Shown piece after piece: positions 17,274 to 26,049 of a stretch of DNA of 64,000 nt. Positions within the stretch are counted from its first letter, which is position 1, and each line of letters opens with the position of its first letter. The notes under the pieces are model-generated. The model saw only the letters and a list, made by a program, of their open reading frames with translations, did no database searches and was not told where the DNA came from. Source of the DNA: Aequorivita sp. (GTDB lineage Bacteria; Bacteroidota; Bacteroidia; Flavobacteriales; Flavobacteriaceae); NCBI GenBank assembly GCA_030690315.1, contig JAUYGY010000010.1, positions 1 through 64,000 of the forward strand. The letters run 5' to 3'. A program made the translations under genes and the position numbers.

Positions 17274-17840
17274 TTAATCTTTCATACGTTCCTGATACTG
17301 TCCTTTTTCAGTATCAATTCGAATTTTATCGCCTTCATTTATGAAAAGGGGGACGTTAATTTCGGCTCCGGTTTCAACTGTGGCCAGCTTCGTAGCGTTG
17401 GTTGCCGTATTTCCTTTTATGCCCGGTTCGGTTGCGGTAACTTCTAATACTACGTGGGCTGGCATTTCCACGGAAAGTGGCGCATTGTCTTCAGTATTGA
17501 TTAGCACGGTTACTATTTCACCTTCCTTCATCAATTCGGGAGTGTCAAGAATATCCTTCATCAAACTAATTTGTGAATAATCTTCTGTATTCATAAAATG
17601 GTATGCTTCTCCTTCGTTATATAAGTATTGAAATTTGTGGGTTTCTACCCTTACGTCATCAATTTTATGACCTGCGGAAAAAGTGTTGTCTATTACTTTT
17701 CCGGTGGTAACGCTTCTTAATTTTGTGCGAACGAAAGCAGGGCCTTTCCCCGGTTTTACGTGAAGGAATTCAATTATTTTATAAATATCGTGGTTATAGC
17801 GGATGCAAAGTCCTTTTCTAATATCTGATGATGTTGCCAT
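17274..17840 (-). CDS. efp: Elongation factor P
   Basis: Ribosome rescue factor that enters the E site and speeds peptide bond formation at polyproline runs. The 188-residue protein has the KOW-like domain I with the tip lysine in the HVKPGKGPAFVRTKLRS loop (near residue 32), and two OB-fold domains ending in GDKIRIDTEKGQYQERMKD. It is embedded between lpxA and the second lpxD-like gene, an arrangement often seen in Bacteroidota. No modification enzyme gene (epmA or similar) is seen in the window. Confidence 0.96.
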   Translation of the reverse strand: MATSSDIRKGLCIRYNHDIYKIIEFLHVKPGKGPAFVRTKLRSVTTGKVIDNTFSAGHKIDDVRVETHKFQYLYNEGEAYHFMNTEDYSQISLMKDILDTPELMKEGEIVTVLINTEDNAPLSVEMPAHVVLEVTATEPGIKGNTATNATKLATVETGAEINVPLFINEGDKIRIDTEKGQYQERMKD

Positions 17841-17879
17841 TAGCTGTTTTTTTTTGATTTATTTTTTTGAAATATCTGA

Positions 17880-18665
17880 TTAGTTTGAATTGAAATACCC
17901 TTTCATAATCCCGCGTTTGGAATTTTTGATGAACTGAAGTATTTCGTCCCTTTCCGGTGTAGCTTCCATTTCGGCTTCTATAATTCCTGTTGCTTGGGAC
18001 GTATTATAATTTTTTTGATAAAGTAGCCTGTAAATATTTTGTATTTCCGTTATTTTTTGGGGAGAGAAACCTCTTCTTCTTAAACCAATAGAATTAATTC
18101 CCACATAACTAAGGGGTTCGCGAGCAGCCTTTACGAAGGGTGGAACATCTTTACGCACCAGCGAACCTCCGGTTACAAAAGCGTGGTTTCCTATCATACA
18201 AAATTGGTGAACAGCGGTCATCCCTGCTAAAACTACATGATCGCCAACTGTAACGTGCCCTGCTAGTGTGCTGTTGTTTGAAAAAATACAATTATCGCCA
18301 ACAATACAATCATGGGCAATGTGGCAATAAGCCATAATCCAACAATTTTTCCCCACAATGGTTTTTCCACGGTCAACAGTGCCGCGGTTAATGGTTACAT
18401 ATTCACGGATAGTGGTGCCGTCTCCAATTTCCACAGTGGTATCTTCATCCTTAAATTTTAAATCTTGCGGAATGGCAGAAATAACTGCTCCCGGAAAAAT
18501 GTTGCAATTCTTGCCGATACGCGCGCCTTCCATAATGGTTACATTGCTTCCAATCCATGTTCCGTCCCCAATTATAACATTGTTATGAATGGTTGTAAAA
18601 GGCTCTATAACAACATTTTTGGCTATTTTTGCGCCCGGATGTACGTATGCAAGTGGTTGATTCAT
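17880..18665 (-). CDS. lpxA: UDP-N-acetylglucosamine acyltransferase LpxA
   Basis: Catalyses the first acylation of lipid A synthesis, moving 3-hydroxyacyl from ACP to UDP-GlcNAc. The 261-residue trimeric left-handed beta-helix protein starts NQPLAYVHPGAKIAKNVVIEPF and carries the catalytic His in the MAYCHIAHDCIVGDN segment near residues 117-125. The NSSTLAGHVTVGDHV turn is typical. It is downstream of lpxC-fabZ by about 90 bp and upstream of efp by about 40 bp on the same strand, consistent with a common lipid A operon. Confidence 0.96.
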   Translation of the reverse strand: MNQPLAYVHPGAKIAKNVVIEPFTTIHNNVIIGDGTWIGSNVTIMEGARIGKNCNIFPGAVISAIPQDLKFKDEDTTVEIGDGTTIREYVTINRGTVDRGKTIVGKNCWIMAYCHIAHDCIVGDNCIFSNNSTLAGHVTVGDHVVLAGMTAVHQFCMIGNHAFVTGGSLVRKDVPPFVKAAREPLSYVGINSIGLRRRGFSPQKITEIQNIYRLLYQKNYNTSQATGIIEAEMEATPERDEILQFIKNSKRGIMKGYFNSN

Positions 18666-18755
18666 TTTTCTTTTTTATTATTTTAAAATAGGTGCAATGT
18701 GTTCGCGCATTTTCATATTCCTTTCAAAAAAGATTCCCACAGACGCGCGGTACAT

Positions 18756-20162
18756 TTATAAGTTTTTGGTTTTTACCATTTGGGCCATCAATTCAGCCTC
18801 GGTTACCAATTTGTCATTTGCGTAAGCATTTCCTTGCATATGAACAATACCACGACGGATTGGTGAAATTAATTCCAATACAAAAATTAAGGTATCACCT
18901 GGATTTACCTGTTGCTTAAATTTCACATTGTTTATCTTCATAAAAAAAGTGAGGTAGTTTTCTGGGTCAGGAACGGTGCTTAATGCTAAAATTCCTCCCG
19001 TTTGGGCCATTGCTTCAACAATTAAAACCCCTGGCATTACTGGCGCTCCCGGAAAGTGACCCACAAAAAAAGGTTCGTTCATTGTTACATTTTTAAGGCC
19101 TACAACGTGTGTATCACTCAGTTCCATAATTTTATCAACCAAAAGAAATGGCGGTCTGTGCGGAAGCATTGCCATAATTTGGTTCACATCTTTTACAGGA
19201 GTCTGGTTGATATTGAATTTTGGAATGTTATTTCTGCTTTCAAGTTTTATAATTTTTGAAAGCTTTTTTGCAAATTGGGTATTTACGGAATGCCCCGGTT
19301 TATTGGCAATAACTTTTCCGCGGATGCGGGTTCCTACCAATGCCAAATCGCCAATTACGTCCAATAGCTTATGTCTAGCTGCCTCATTTGGATAATGCAA
19401 AGTAAGGTTATCCAAGATTCCATTTGGTTTTACCGAGATTGTATCTTTTCCAAAAGCAGTGCGAAGTTTGTCCATCGTGCTTTGGGAAAGTTCTTTATCC
19501 ACATAAACAATGGCATTGTTAAGATCGCCGCCTTTTATCAAGCCATTTTCAAGCAACATTTCAATTTCGTGGAGAAAACTGAAGGTACGTGCATTTGCAA
19601 TTTCATTCTTAAAATCTGAAATATGTTTAAGTGAAGCATTCTGGGTGCCCAAAACCTTTGTTCCAAAATCTACCATTGTGGTTACTTGGTATTCATCGGC
19701 GGGCATAACAATTATTTCACTTCCTGTTTCTTCATCTAAATAGGAAATAACTTCCTTTACCACATATTCTAAGCGTGGGGCTTTCTGCTCCACAAATCCA
19801 GCCATTTCAATGGCTTCAATAAAAAACTTTGAAGAGCCATCCATTATGGGTGGTTCGGAAGCGTTCAGTTCCATTATGCAATTATCCACTTCCAGACCTA
19901 CCAATGCTGCAAGCACGTGTTCTGAAGTTTGGATTTTAACCCCGCGTTTTTCCAAATTGGTTCCGCGCTGGGTATTTACAACATAATTCGCATCCGCTTC
20001 AATTACGGGATGTCCTTCCAAATCAATTCTTACAAAAGTATATCCATGATTTTCGGGAGCAGGCTTAAAAGTTATTGTTACTTCTTTGCCTGTATGCAAA
20101 CCAACTCCAGTAAGGGAAATTTCCTTACCAATGGTGCGCTGTTTTACAACACTTTCATTCAT
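18756..20162 (-). CDS. lpxC-fabZ: Bifunctional LpxC deacetylase / FabZ dehydratase fusion
   Basis: One polypeptide of 468 residues joins UDP-3-O-acyl-GlcNAc deacetylase (zinc enzyme, residues about 1-310) to 3-hydroxyacyl-ACP dehydratase (about 320-468). LpxC zinc ligands are seen in SEHVLAAL and [13 protein letters not shown]. FabZ has His335 in [12 protein letters not shown] and the [22 protein letters not shown] region with the catalytic Glu. The fusion is characteristic of Bacteroidota and couples lipid A synthesis with fatty acid elongation. The start overlaps the end of lpxD by eight bases. Confidence 0.97.
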   Translation of the reverse strand: MNESVVKQRTIGKEISLTGVGLHTGKEVTITFKPAPENHGYTFVRIDLEGHPVIEADANYVVNTQRGTNLEKRGVKIQTSEHVLAALVGLEVDNCIMELNASEPPIMDGSSKFFIEAIEMAGFVEQKAPRLEYVVKEVISYLDEETGSEIIVMPADEYQVTTMVDFGTKVLGTQNASLKHISDFKNEIANARTFSFLHEIEMLLENGLIKGGDLNNAIVYVDKELSQSTMDKLRTAFGKDTISVKPNGILDNLTLHYPNEAARHKLLDVIGDLALVGTRIRGKVIANKPGHSVNTQFAKKLSKIIKLESRNNIPKFNINQTPVKDVNQIMAMLPHRPPFLLVDKIMELSDTHVVGLKNVTMNEPFFVGHFPGAPVMPGVLIVEAMAQTGGILALSTVPDPENYLTFFMKINNVKFKQQVNPGDTLIFVLELISPIRRGIVHMQGNAYANDKLVTEAELMAQMVKTKNL

Positions 20163-21180
20163 TGTCTAGTTTTTTTTCAACTATATTGAACCTTTCCATT
20201 ATTTTGGGAAGGTTTTTGAAATATACATAACTTTTATTAAAATCGCCATAATTAAAGGCCGGCGAACCCTGCAGCGTTTCATTGTCTTTCACGTTTCTGC
20301 CAATACCGGTTTGGGCCTGTATTTTTACATTATCGCCTATGGTAATATGGCCTGCAATACCTACTTGGCCGCCAATAATACAATTCTTGCCTATTTTTGT
20401 GGAACCCGCAATACCCGTTTGGGCCGCGATTACGGTATTTTCACCTATTGTAACATTGTGGGCTATTTGAATTTGATTGTCAAGTTTTACGCCTTTCTTT
20501 ATAAGTGTAGAGCCTAAAGTAGCTCTGTCTATAGTGGTTCCGGGACCAATATCTACATTGTCCTCGATAATTACATTGCCTATTTGCGGAACTTTCTGGT
20601 ATTCCCCTTTTTCATTTGGTGTAAACCCAAAACCATCCGCACCTAAAACTACCCCGCTGTTTAATACACAAGATTCGCCAATAACGGTTTCTGAATAGAG
20701 CTTCACACCAGTAAATAGAACGGAATTGTTACCAATGGTAACATTGTCGCCAATATATACATTTGGATAAATCTTTACATTATCACCAATTATTACATTT
20801 TCGCCTAAGTATGAAAATGCGCCTAAATAGAGATTTTCACCGTACTTGGCGCTTTTTGAAATGAAAACGGGATTTTCAATTCCCGTCTTGTCCATTTTTA
20901 CTTGGTTGTAATATTCCAACAATTGCGAAAATGCTTTATAAGCGCTTTCTACACGTATTAGTGTTGTGGATAATTCACCCGATGCCACAAAATCATTATT
21001 TACAATGGTTATTGAGGCTTGGGTGGAATATATGTAATGGGTATATTTCGGGTTGGCCAGAAAGGTTAAGCTACCTTTACTTCCCTCTTCAATTTTTGCA
21101 AGTTTAGAAACTGTTACGTCTTCATCGCCCTCTACGGTACCGTTCAGAATTCCTGCTATTTGGGCTGCTGTAAATTTCAT
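20155..21180 (-). CDS. lpxD: UDP-3-O-(3-hydroxyacyl)glucosamine N-acyltransferase LpxD
   Basis: Adds the second 3-hydroxyacyl chain to the deacetylated lipid A precursor. The 341-residue protein has the N-terminal uridine-binding domain ([24 protein letters not shown]) followed by a long left-handed beta-helix of hexapeptide repeats ([23 protein letters not shown]) with the candidate catalytic His in [13 protein letters not shown]. It is the first gene of the lpxD-lpxC/fabZ-lpxA-efp run and overlaps lpxC-fabZ by eight bases. A second lpxD-like gene lies at the end of the run. Confidence 0.96.
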   Translation of the reverse strand: MKFTAAQIAGILNGTVEGDEDVTVSKLAKIEEGSKGSLTFLANPKYTHYIYSTQASITIVNNDFVASGELSTTLIRVESAYKAFSQLLEYYNQVKMDKTGIENPVFISKSAKYGENLYLGAFSYLGENVIIGDNVKIYPNVYIGDNVTIGNNSVLFTGVKLYSETVIGESCVLNSGVVLGADGFGFTPNEKGEYQKVPQIGNVIIEDNVDIGPGTTIDRATLGSTLIKKGVKLDNQIQIAHNVTIGENTVIAAQTGIAGSTKIGKNCIIGGQVGIAGHITIGDNVKIQAQTGIGRNVKDNETLQGSPAFNYGDFNKSYVYFKNLPKIMERFNIVEKKLDNE

Positions 21181-21300
21181 TGGGCGTGTTGTATTTTTTT
21201 AAATAAACTGCAAATAATGGGCAACCACAAAACGGTACTCTTTAAATGAATTTGATGTGAGTCGTAAATTTTCATTGTTGCAAAAATAGAAAAAAAGGAT

Positions 21301-22545
21301 TTAGCCCCGATAGCTATCCTTATTGTTTTTTGGATAGCACATATAGTATTTGACCACCGATTTTGAAAGTGCCTCCAAATTCAGTTGGTCGCTTGCTTTT
21401 GCCACATCTATAATCTTCCCGTTTTTCTTCAATAAATTGATGGTGTCCTTTTCCATACTGTAGGCCTGGTTTTCCAGCTTTCCGGTGAAAACAAAAAAGG
21501 AAGCTTCTTCTTTTGAAATATTAAAAGTTTCAATCAAAGTCATTCTTTTTTCTTCTACCTTTTCCAAAGCGAATGGCTCCTGTTTTACTTTCACTTTTAG
21601 CAAATCTCTATTAAGAAGCATTTTTGAAAGGTTTTTCAGCACAAAATCATCATTGCCCACCCACGCTTTCATCGCTGAGATAATATCGTAATCGTCCAAT
21701 TTTGAAAAGGTATCGAGCACTTCTTCCGAAAAATCTTTTAAACTGATATTATTTTTCAGAAAAAACAACAAGCCGTTACTTGCGGGTAGTTCAATGCCTT
21801 GGGCCGTTAATTGCTTTGCCCGCTTCAAAACCCGCACCAAAAGCTGCTCGGCCACAATCCCGGTTTTATGAAGATAGACCTGCCAATACATCAACCTTCG
21901 TGAAATGATGAAGCTTTCAACCGAATAAATTCCCTTTTCCTCTACTACTAATGCGTCATTCTTCACATTCAACATAGCAATCAATCGCTGCGCATTTACA
22001 GTACCTTCGGGAACGCCTGTGTAAAAACTGTCGCGTTTTAAATAATCCAAACGATCCATGTCCAACTGCCCAGAAACCAATTGATGCAAGAATTTCCTCG
22101 GATATTCGTCTTTGAATATCTGAATGGCCAGCGTTAATCCCTTGTTAAACTTTCGATTTAGGGTTTCCATAAACAGCAGGGATATTTGCTCATGACTTAT
22201 GTTTTCAACAATACTATTTTCCATAGCATGCGAAAAAGGACCATGGCCAATATCGTGCAGGAGAATGGCAATATAAAGTGCATTTTCTTCTTTTTCGGAA
22301 ATGCTTACTCCTTTGGAATGAAGTACTTGCACGGCTTTTTGCATCAAAAACATCGCGCCCAAAGCATGGTGAAAACGTGTGTGGTGCGCCCCGGGATACA
22401 CGATATACGATAAGCCCATTTGCGAAATGCGGCGAAGCCTTTGAAAATATTTATGCTCCATCAAATCGAAAACCAATTTGTTGGGTATGGTAATAAAACC
22501 ATAGATAGGATCGTTAATGATTTTAAGCTTAGGAAGGGTTTTCAA
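21301..22545 (-). CDS. HD-domain phosphohydrolase (dGTPase-like)
   Basis: A 414-residue metal-dependent phosphohydrolase. The HD signature is split in the usual way: HTRFHHALGAMFLM near residue 55-66 and HDIGHGPFSHAMEN near residue 96-109, followed by DRLDYLKRDSFYTG, which carries the further metal ligand Asp. Proteins of this type include dNTP triphosphohydrolases and nucleotide hydrolases of unknown substrate. It stands alone, 120 bp upstream of lpxD on the same strand. The substrate is not evident from the sequence. Confidence 0.88.
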   Translation of the reverse strand: MKTLPKLKIINDPIYGFITIPNKLVFDLMEHKYFQRLRRISQMGLSYIVYPGAHHTRFHHALGAMFLMQKAVQVLHSKGVSISEKEENALYIAILLHDIGHGPFSHAMENSIVENISHEQISLLFMETLNRKFNKGLTLAIQIFKDEYPRKFLHQLVSGQLDMDRLDYLKRDSFYTGVPEGTVNAQRLIAMLNVKNDALVVEEKGIYSVESFIISRRLMYWQVYLHKTGIVAEQLLVRVLKRAKQLTAQGIELPASNGLLFFLKNNISLKDFSEEVLDTFSKLDDYDIISAMKAWVGNDDFVLKNLSKMLLNRDLLKVKVKQEPFALEKVEEKRMTLIETFNISKEEASFFVFTGKLENQAYSMEKDTINLLKKNGKIIDVAKASDQLNLEALSKSVVKYYMCYPKNNKDSYRG

Positions 22546-22700
22546 ACTTTAACTTTAAATTAATAGCTTCAAAAATTTTTCGGAATAATTCAAGACTATT
22601 TTTGAAGAAAATTCTTCTCAACAGCGCGGAATTATTTACAAATTAAATTTAACTGAACTCCCTTGCAAAGGCTTCGGAGTATAAAGACAAATATACATAT

Positions 22701-24251
22701 ATGAGCGACATAAAAGTACTTTGGGTAGATGATGAGATTGATTTGCTTAAACCACACATTCTTTTCCTGGAAAGTAGAAATTATAAAGTAACTACGGCAC
22801 AAAGCGGTTCAGAAGCTTTGGAAGAAATAAAAAAAGACACTTTCGACATTGTATTTTTGGATGAAAACATGCCCGGACTAACCGGCCTTGAAACCCTTGC
22901 AGAAATTAAAGAACTGCAAGCTTCCATTCCCGTGGTGATGATTACCAAAAGTGAAGAGGAATATATTATGGAAGAAGCAATCGGTTCAAAAATTGCCGAT
23001 TATCTAATAAAACCCGTAAATCCCCATCAAATACTATTAAGCTTAAAGAAAAATCTTGATCACAGCAGGTTGATTTCAGAAAAAACAACGTCAAATTATC
23101 AGCAGGAATTCCGAAAGATTGCGATGGATCTTTCCATGGTGAACAGTTTTGAGGAATGGAAAGATCTTTACCAAAAGCTGATTTACTGGGAATTGGAGTT
23201 GGAAAACATTGAAGATTCTGGGATGTTTGAAATTTTGGAGTCGCAAAAAGCGGAAGCCAATAATCAGTTTTGCAAATTTATTGATAAAAACTATCCAAAA
23301 TGGTTCAGTAACCCAAGCGAGGCGCCAACAATGTCTCACACCCTTTTCAAAGAAAAAATACAACCGCAATTACAACAGGGAGTTCCAACCCTACTTGTGG
23401 TGGTTGACAATTTAAGATTTGACCAATGGAAAGCTTTTGAGCCAACGGTTGCCAATGTTTATAAAAAAACTTCCGAAGAACTTTTCTGCAGCATTTTACC
23501 CACCGCAACCCAGTATTCGCGGAATGCCATTTTTTCGGGATTGATGCCCAGCGAGATGGAAAAACTACATCCAGATTTATGGCTCAATGATACCGAGGAA
23601 GGCGGTAAAAACATGAAGGAAGAAGAATTTCTTGCTGCCCAATTGAAACGATTGGGATTAAATTTGAACTGGAGCTATCATAAAATTTCAAGTTTGAAAC
23701 AGGGAAAAAAACTGGTTGAAAACTTCAAAAGCCATAAAGATGAAGATTTAACGGTTGTGGTTTACAATTTCGTGGATATGCTTTCGCATTCCAAGACAGA
23801 AATGGAGGTTATTAAGGAATTGGCTTCCAATGACAAATCCTACCGATCGTTGACCCAAAGTTGGTTCAAGAATTCTCCTTTGCTCGAGATTATACAACAG
23901 GCTGCGCGATTGGGTTTCAAATTAATAATCACCACAGACCATGGAACAATCAATGTGAAAAACGCTTCAAAAGTAATTGGGGATAAAAACACAAGTTTAA
24001 ACCTACGGTACAAGACAGGGAAAAGCTTGACTTATGAAGATAAAGAAGTGCTTGCTGCGAAGGATCCTAAATCCATTCACTTGCCAACGATAAATATGAG
24101 TAGTTCCTTCATTTTTGCTAAGGGCGATTACTTTTTTGCTTACCCCAATAATTTCAATCATTATGTAAGCTATTATCGCAATACCTATCAGCATGGCGGT
24201 GTTTCGCTGGAAGAAATGATTATTCCCTTTTCGGTTTTAATTCCAAAATAA
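22701..24251 (+). CDS. porX: PorX, response regulator with PglZ domain (type IX secretion)
   Basis: Regulator of the type IX secretion system. The 516-residue protein has an N-terminal receiver domain (phospho-acceptor Asp54 in FLDENMPG, acidic DDE near residue 10, Lys in LIKPV) and a C-terminal PglZ/alkaline-phosphatase-superfamily domain (VVVDNLRFDQW with the metal-binding Asp, and ITTDHGT). In Porphyromonas gingivalis PorX acts with the kinase PorY and a sigma factor to control T9SS genes; the PglZ domain hydrolyses cyclic oligonucleotides in reported work. No PorY gene adjoins it. The gene precedes tsaE by 88 bp on the same strand. Confidence 0.95.
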   Translation: MSDIKVLWVDDEIDLLKPHILFLESRNYKVTTAQSGSEALEEIKKDTFDIVFLDENMPGLTGLETLAEIKELQASIPVVMITKSEEEYIMEEAIGSKIADYLIKPVNPHQILLSLKKNLDHSRLISEKTTSNYQQEFRKIAMDLSMVNSFEEWKDLYQKLIYWELELENIEDSGMFEILESQKAEANNQFCKFIDKNYPKWFSNPSEAPTMSHTLFKEKIQPQLQQGVPTLLVVVDNLRFDQWKAFEPTVANVYKKTSEELFCSILPTATQYSRNAIFSGLMPSEMEKLHPDLWLNDTEEGGKNMKEEEFLAAQLKRLGLNLNWSYHKISSLKQGKKLVENFKSHKDEDLTVVVYNFVDMLSHSKTEMEVIKELASNDKSYRSLTQSWFKNSPLLEIIQQAARLGFKLIITTDHGTINVKNASKVIGDKNTSLNLRYKTGKSLTYEDKEVLAAKDPKSIHLPTINMSSSFIFAKGDYFFAYPNNFNHYVSYYRNTYQHGGVSLEEMIIPFSVLIPK

Positions 24252-24286
24252 TTTTTTTGGAACATTTTAAAAAATTAGAGAATAAC

Positions 24287-24320
24287 TAGATAATTTTCGT
24301 TTTAATTGATAAATTATCTA
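24287..24320. promoter_or_regulatory. Inverted repeat upstream of tsaE
   Basis: A 10-bp perfect inverted repeat (TAGATAATTT ... AAATTATCTA) encloses a 14-nt spacer and lies 20-50 bp upstream of the tsaE start. It ends just before TATATTCG, a one-mismatch version of the -7 box. No T-run follows the stem, so it does not look like a standard terminator of porX; an operator or an RNA hairpin is possible. The role is unproven. Confidence 0.4.
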
Positions 24321-24339
24321 TATTCGTTCTGTTTTTACT

Positions 24340-24753
24340 ATGGAACTTACTTATACCCAAATCGAAATTTCCAAAGTTGCTGAACAGATTTTGGCCAAAT
24401 CAGCCTCTAAAATATTGCTTTTCTATGGCGATATGGGGGTTGGAAAAACTACATTGATAAAAGAGATTGTGAAACAACTTGGCATTGATGAAACATCAAG
24501 TAGTCCTTCATTTTCAATCGTAAACGAATATCATACGGCCGGAAAACCTATATATCACTTTGATTTTTATAGAATTGAAAATATTACGGAAGCTTTTGAT
24601 ATGGGCTTGGAAGACTATTTATACAGTGGAAACTATATATTAATAGAGTGGCCAGATAAGATTACTAAATTATTGCCTGAAAAAAGAGATGCCATTTACA
24701 TAACTAAAAATCAAAACGGAAGTAGAACCTTAAAACTAATGCCTTTGAAATAA
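24340..24753 (+). CDS. tsaE: tRNA threonylcarbamoyladenosine biosynthesis protein TsaE
   Basis: ATPase that acts with TsaB and TsaD to make the t6A37 modification on ANN-decoding tRNAs. The 137-residue protein has the P-loop GDMGVGKTT (residues 30-38), the SSSPSFSIVNEYHT segment and IEWPDKI, which are family hallmarks. It is the small essential subunit usually found in every bacterium. It follows porX on the same strand and precedes the first tandem lipoprotein/membrane protein unit by about 180 bp. Confidence 0.95.
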   Translation: MELTYTQIEISKVAEQILAKSASKILLFYGDMGVGKTTLIKEIVKQLGIDETSSSPSFSIVNEYHTAGKPIYHFDFYRIENITEAFDMGLEDYLYSGNYILIEWPDKITKLLPEKRDAIYITKNQNGSRTLKLMPLK

Positions 24754-24898
24754 AGTTGTAGCGAATAAAATATTATTTATAATTATCTTTTTAATCGTTT
24801 GCCCCAAATCGCAAAAATTATAAAGCAAGGATCTTATTTTTTAAAAAATCTTGCAAATATATATAAAAGATAATTAACGTGCTTTTTTATTTTCGTAT

Positions 24899-24906
24899 TA
24901 AGTTTG
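24899..24906 (+). promoter_or_regulatory. Putative -7 box of the first lipoprotein/membrane-protein unit
   Basis: TAAGTTTG matches the consensus TAnnTTTG and lies 28 nt before the lipoprotein ATG. The following leader (TTATTAACCTCACAAA and a further ACTTA) is almost the same as the leader of the second unit, which also starts with TAAGTTTG at 25869-25876. Confidence 0.65.
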
Positions 24907-24934
24907 AATTATTAACCTCACAAAAACTTATATT

Positions 24935-25075
24935 ATGAAAACTGTAAAGTACCTTTTTATCGCAGCAATTTTTTCATTGGGAACATTTGCTTCTTGCACA
25001 CCAGAAAGCATCCAAGATGAGCAATCACCACAACAAATTGAGAAAAGCAAAATCAAAGTACCTAGTAACGGGTAG
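24935..25075 (+). CDS. Tiny lipoprotein, first copy of a tandem unit
   Basis: A 46-residue protein. It has a lipoprotein signal (MKTVKYLFIAAIFSLGTFASC, Cys21) and a short mature part reading CTPESIQDEQSPQQIEKSK and then IKVPSNG. It shares the pattern CTPE-x-IQDEQ-x-PQQI with the second copy at 25909-26049. Family and function are unknown to me. Its last 59 bases overlap, in another frame, the start of the downstream membrane protein gene (25017), at exactly the same offset as in the second copy. Confidence 0.8.
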   Translation: MKTVKYLFIAAIFSLGTFASCTPESIQDEQSPQQIEKSKIKVPSNG

Positions 25076-25529
25076 TGTAATAGCGCTTATAATAGCCGCA
25101 TCACCTTATATTTTTTATTCATATGAAAGTTTCCCACAAACAAAGATGTGGGAAACTTTTTTGTTTACCTATGAAGCTAATTGGTACGAAGAAGTTTATG
25201 TATCCGTGTGGACAATGATGGGTAAATTTGTCCCCATGCTTCTCTTAATTATTTGGTTTATTACTTGCAAGCATTGGTGGTACCACGTAATACTTATCCC
25301 TATTGGGATGTTTGCCTTTCAATTGTTCAGTGTCATAAACGATGACGTTCGTATTACGGATGAGGTCGAAATATGGTGGCTCTTTCCAATAATGCTTGTT
25401 ATTGTGCCACTGGTTTACCTAATTAAAGCCAAGCTTTCAAACCAATTAGCTGGTAAGGATCTGAAAAGTTTTGAAGAGGAATTGGGGGCGCAAAAAAACT
25501 TTTGGCAACAGATAAAGGATCTTTTCTGA
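25017..25529 (+). CDS. Membrane protein overlapping the tiny lipoprotein gene, first copy
   Basis: A 170-residue membrane protein of unknown family. It begins at ATG 25017 inside the preceding lipoprotein gene in the +1 frame. About four hydrophobic helices can be drawn (near residues 17-35, 65-80, 85-104 and 113-132), with conserved blocks YESFP, WETFLFT, TCKHWW, DEVEI and a soluble C-terminal tail ending DLKSFEEELG-x-QKNF. All of these blocks recur in the paralogue at 25991-26524. The alternative start upstream (24987) is less likely because the ATG at 25017 is the conserved one in both copies. Expression could depend on translation of the lipoprotein. Confidence 0.82.
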   Translation: MSNHHNKLRKAKSKYLVTGSVIALIIAASPYIFYSYESFPQTKMWETFLFTYEANWYEEVYVSVWTMMGKFVPMLLLIIWFITCKHWWYHVILIPIGMFAFQLFSVINDDVRITDEVEIWWLFPIMLVIVPLVYLIKAKLSNQLAGKDLKSFEEELGAQKNFWQQIKDLF

Positions 25530-25868
25530 TTTCTTTATACAATCGCAAATATTAAATTAAATACGTACATTCGTGTGTCTAAATAAAAGTTATTACTTTT
25601 TGGATACAGGATCTAATATCCTTTTTCTTATGTAAATCTGAAAAAAAAAGCAAAACACGAAACCTCAAAACAAATAATTGATACAAAAGAACACTTGAAG
25701 TAAACCTTAATAAATTGCACGTAAAAATGAAATAAAAGCACAACACTTATAATAAAATTAAAAAATTAACTTTAAAATAACATTAAAGATGTGTTTTAAA
25801 GTATTTAATTGCATTATAACCTGTAAATATACAATTAACATAATTATTATGTTTAAGTTTTTTGAATG
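25530..25868. other. AT-rich spacer between the two tandem units, with one weak terminator
   Basis: I see no gene here. At 25608-25627 AGGAT-CTAAT-ATCCT is followed by TTTTC, a short 5-bp hairpin that could weakly terminate the first unit. Otherwise the stretch is simple AT-rich sequence with A-runs. It ends with the promoter of the second unit. Confidence 0.6.
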
Positions 25869-25876
25869 TAAGTTTG
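25869..25876 (+). promoter_or_regulatory. Putative -7 box of the second lipoprotein/membrane-protein unit
   Basis: TAAGTTTG again matches TAnnTTTG, this time 32 nt before the lipoprotein ATG at 25909. The downstream leader TATTAACCTCACAAAC and ACTTA matches the first unit, although the surrounding intergenic sequence does not. The shared stretch therefore looks constrained in promoter and 5' leader. Confidence 0.65.
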
Positions 25877-25908
25877 ACCCAGTATTAACCTCACAAACAC
25901 TTACTAAA

Positions 25909-26049
25909 ATGAAAAACTTAAAATTGATTATTGTAGCCGCTATTTTTGCCGCAGGATTATTTACTTCTTGTACCCCAGAAGGAATCCAAGATGAACAAAC
26001 CCCACAACAAATCGACCCAAGGACGGTTACCGTTCCACCAGCCGGATAA
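25909..26049 (+). CDS. Tiny lipoprotein, second copy of a tandem unit
   Basis: A 46-residue lipoprotein, the same length as the first copy. The signal is MKNLKLIIVAAIFAAGLFTSC (Cys21), and the mature part reads CTPEGIQDEQTPQQIDPRT then VTVPPAG. An in-frame extension upstream to 25789 is open but would pass through the promoter and is rejected. As in the first copy, the final 59 bases overlap the start of the membrane protein gene at 25991 in the +1 frame. Short secreted or surface lipoproteins of this shape have no function I can assign. Confidence 0.8.
   Translation: MKNLKLIIVAAIFAAGLFTSCTPEGIQDEQTPQQIDPRTVTVPPAG

Noticed and set aside
25789..25908. Extension of the second tiny lipoprotein upstream to 25789
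   Set aside because: It would include the -7 box and the conserved leader, and it would bury the lipoprotein signal inside the protein.
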